In this document: positions 49,229 to 50,769 of the stretch, piece by piece
Numbering within the stretch: the stretch's first letter is position 1
How the letters are laid out: each line of letters begins with the position of its first letter
DNA from: Neisseria mucosa
GTDB taxonomy: Bacteria; Pseudomonadota; Gammaproteobacteria; Burkholderiales; Neisseriaceae
Direction: 5' to 3'
Length of the DNA stretch: 50,769 nucleotides
Assembly (NCBI RefSeq): GCF_003044445.1
Contig: NZ_POWX01000018.1
Location: 1-50,769, forward strand
Position numbers and translations under genes: made by a program
Notes under the pieces: model-generated
The model's input: only the letters and a program-made list of their open reading frames with translations
The model's database searches: none
What the model was told of the DNA's origin: nothing

Positions 49229-50356
49229 ATGATGACCAATCCTCCCAGTGCAAAAGACGAATTGTTCACTTGGCTGCGCCATATGAACAAATACAAAGGC
49301 TCCGACCTCTTTATTACGACCAATTTCCCGCCCGCTATGAAAGTGGACGGCAAAATCACGCCGATTACCGATGAGCCGCTGACCTCTGAAAAATGTATGG
49401 AAATCGCTTTTTCGATTATGTCCACCAAACAAATCGAAGAGTTTTCTTCCACCAACGAATGCAACTTCGCCATCAGCCTGCCCGACACCAGCCGCTTCCG
49501 TGTCAATGCGATGGTGCAGCGCGGCGCGACGGCGTTAGTGTTCCGCTCCATTACCAGCAAAATCCCTAATTTCGACAGCCTCAATCTGCCGCCCGTTTTG
49601 AAAGACGTGGTGATGAAAAAACGCGGCCTCGTGATTTTCGTCGGCGGTACCGGCTCGGGCAAATCGACCTCGCTCGCCGCAATGGTTGACCACCGCAACG
49701 AAAATTGCCAAGACCACATCATCACCATCGAAGACCCGATTGAGTTCGTCCATCAACACAAAAAAAGCATCATTACCCAGCGCGAAGTCGGTGTGGATAC
49801 CGAAAACTGGTTTGCTGCGCTGAAAAACACTCTGCGTCAGGCACCAGACGTCATCCTGATCGGCGAGATTCGCGACCGCGAAACCATGGACTACGCCTTG
49901 GCGTTCGCCGAAACAGGCCACCTCTGTCTCGCCACGCTGCACGCCAACAACTCCAACCAAGCGCTCGACCGCATCATCAACTTCTTCCCCGAAGAGCGCC
50001 GCACCCAACTTTTGACCGACTTGTCGCTCAACCTGCAAGCCTTCATCTCGCAACGCCTGATTCCCCGCGAAGGCGGCAAGGGGCGCGTGGCCGCTGTGGA
50101 AATCCTGCTCAATTCGCCGATTATTTCCGAGATGATTCAAAAAGGCGAAATCCATGGCATTAAAGAAATGATGAAAAAATCGACCGCCATGGGCATGCAG
50201 ACCTTTGACCAAGCGCTCTACGAGCTGTACGAACGAGGCGACATCAGTTTCCAAGACGCCATTAAAAACGCCGATTCCGCACACGACCTGCGTTTGGACA
50301 TCCAACTGCGCAGCCGCCGCGCCCAAAACGCCGGCCCGGATTTGGAACTGATTTAA
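49229..50356 (+). CDS. pilU: Type IV pilus retraction ATPase, PilT/PilU family (PilU-like)
   Basis: 375 residues (ATG at 49229 or 49232). Hexameric ATPase of pilus retraction and twitching motility. PAS-like N-domain, Walker A GGTGSGKSTSLA, Asp box ITIEDPIEFVHQHKKS, Walker B VILIGEIRDRETM, His box CLATLHANN. The DHRNENCQDHIITIED and FAETGHLCLATLHANNSNQA segments are more PilU- than PilT-like. It is not next to pilT but beside mtnN, so it may be the third paralogue often called PilT2; sequence alone does not settle which. Confidence 0.85.
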   Translation: MMTNPPSAKDELFTWLRHMNKYKGSDLFITTNFPPAMKVDGKITPITDEPLTSEKCMEIAFSIMSTKQIEEFSSTNECNFAISLPDTSRFRVNAMVQRGATALVFRSITSKIPNFDSLNLPPVLKDVVMKKRGLVIFVGGTGSGKSTSLAAMVDHRNENCQDHIITIEDPIEFVHQHKKSIITQREVGVDTENWFAALKNTLRQAPDVILIGEIRDRETMDYALAFAETGHLCLATLHANNSNQALDRIINFFPEERRTQLLTDLSLNLQAFISQRLIPREGGKGRVAAVEILLNSPIISEMIQKGEIHGIKEMMKKSTAMGMQTFDQALYELYERGDISFQDAIKNADSAHDLRLDIQLRSRRAQNAGPDLELI

Positions 50357-50374
50357 AAGTTGTCGGAAATGAAC

Positions 50375-50410
50375 AAAGGTCGTCTGAAAACCACTTTTCA
50401 GACGACCTTT
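50375..50410 (+). terminator. DUS inverted-repeat terminator after pilU
   Basis: AAAGGTCGTCTGAAAA pairs with TTTTCAGACGACCTTTT. Confidence 0.85.
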
Positions 50411-50489
50411 TAAACAACTAATTAACTTACATAGTTCACAGCATAACGGCTTTCATAGGACATTAGTTTCCTAACTATATCAAACAGCT

Positions 50490-50769
50490 TTAATTAATCC
50501 AGCCAACAGAATTATAGTGGTATTTCCTACACAACCCTGTCAGTATTGTGTAGAAAATCGTCGCGTTGTTTTCACTCATATGCTTGTCAGGGTCTTTTAC
50601 CGATGGGAACAGATAACTGCTATGTCCTGTCAGTTCCTTCATTTCTGCCAAAAGCTCAAGCGTCCAATCGGCAAGGGGGACGATATGCGGGGCTTTCATC
50701 TTCATCTTGGCGGCGGGTATGCTCCATTCTGCCCCATCCAAATCAAATTCCGCCCATTCCGCCGCCCTA
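50490..50769 (-). pseudogene. Tyrosine integrase (P4-like) fragment, partial at window end
   Basis: The frame is open to the window edge and reads AAEWAEFDLDGAEWSIPAAK, then MKAPHIVPL, LPSV-type SSYLFPSVKDPDKHMSENN, all typical of the catalytic region of P4/prophage integrases. After SENN the sequence degrades to FYTILTGLCRKYHYNSVGWIN and stops, so the HxxR and Tyr boxes are missing. A relic of an integrated element; the rest lies beyond the window. Confidence 0.75.

Overview
The window is chromosomal DNA from a commensal Neisseria. The evidence is the DNA uptake sequence AGGTCGTCTGAA (the dialect associated with the N. mucosa/sicca/subflava group), which occurs as about twenty inverted pairs acting as intergenic terminators. 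There are also three Correia elements (CREE/NEMIS), dRS3-type ATTCCC-N8-GGGAAT repeats, and typical neisserial core genes (bamD/comL next to rluD, lepA-lepB, mtnN, a PilT/PilU ATPase, pirin, argD, uvrA). The species is not determined.

Layout. 1-285 is the end of an IS3-family element, followed by fxsA, tRNA-Pro(CGG), an NSS sodium symporter, ftsK, a YceI protein and a secreted cyclophilin (346-6875). 6989-10024 holds a small secreted protein, a divergent hxlR-type regulator/pirin pair, and two small lipoproteins. 10186-12538 is the anaerobic ribonucleotide reductase operon nrdG-nrdD with two NrdR boxes upstream. 13160-15834 is an accessory stretch: a lipoprotein, a truncated RAYT transposase, and a very AT-rich cluster with a nucleotidyltransferase, a small helical protein and a pentapeptide-repeat membrane protein whose frame is broken at an 11-A tract. 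uvrA and psd follow, then a lipoprotein whose 3' end lies inside a Correia element, argD, a class 1A dihydroorotate dehydrogenase and a DODA-type dioxygenase.

24486-28032 is an IS5 remnant abutting a copper-resistance island (cueR, copZ, copA). The island carries a different uptake-sequence dialect (AGGCTACCTGAA), pointing to transfer from an Eikenella-like relative. Housekeeping genes resume from ttcA to yciA and nnrS (28293-38596). An ABC transporter locus (39817-43760) has been invaded twice: a cadD-like gene sits between two copies of a 152-bp element with inverted ends, and an AT-rich membrane protein of unknown function sits between two copies of another short repeat. The window ends with an EamA transporter, lepB/lepA, mtnN, a PilU-like ATPase and a broken integrase.

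Functionally, NrdDG, the fumarate-type (1A) DHODH and NnrS fit a life with low oxygen and nitric oxide. The best candidates for something undescribed are the AT-rich cluster at 14028-15834 with its possible poly-A switch, the orphan membrane protein at 41439-42185, and the repeat-bracketed insertion mode shared by that gene and cadD. All product calls come from reading the translations. No database search was run.
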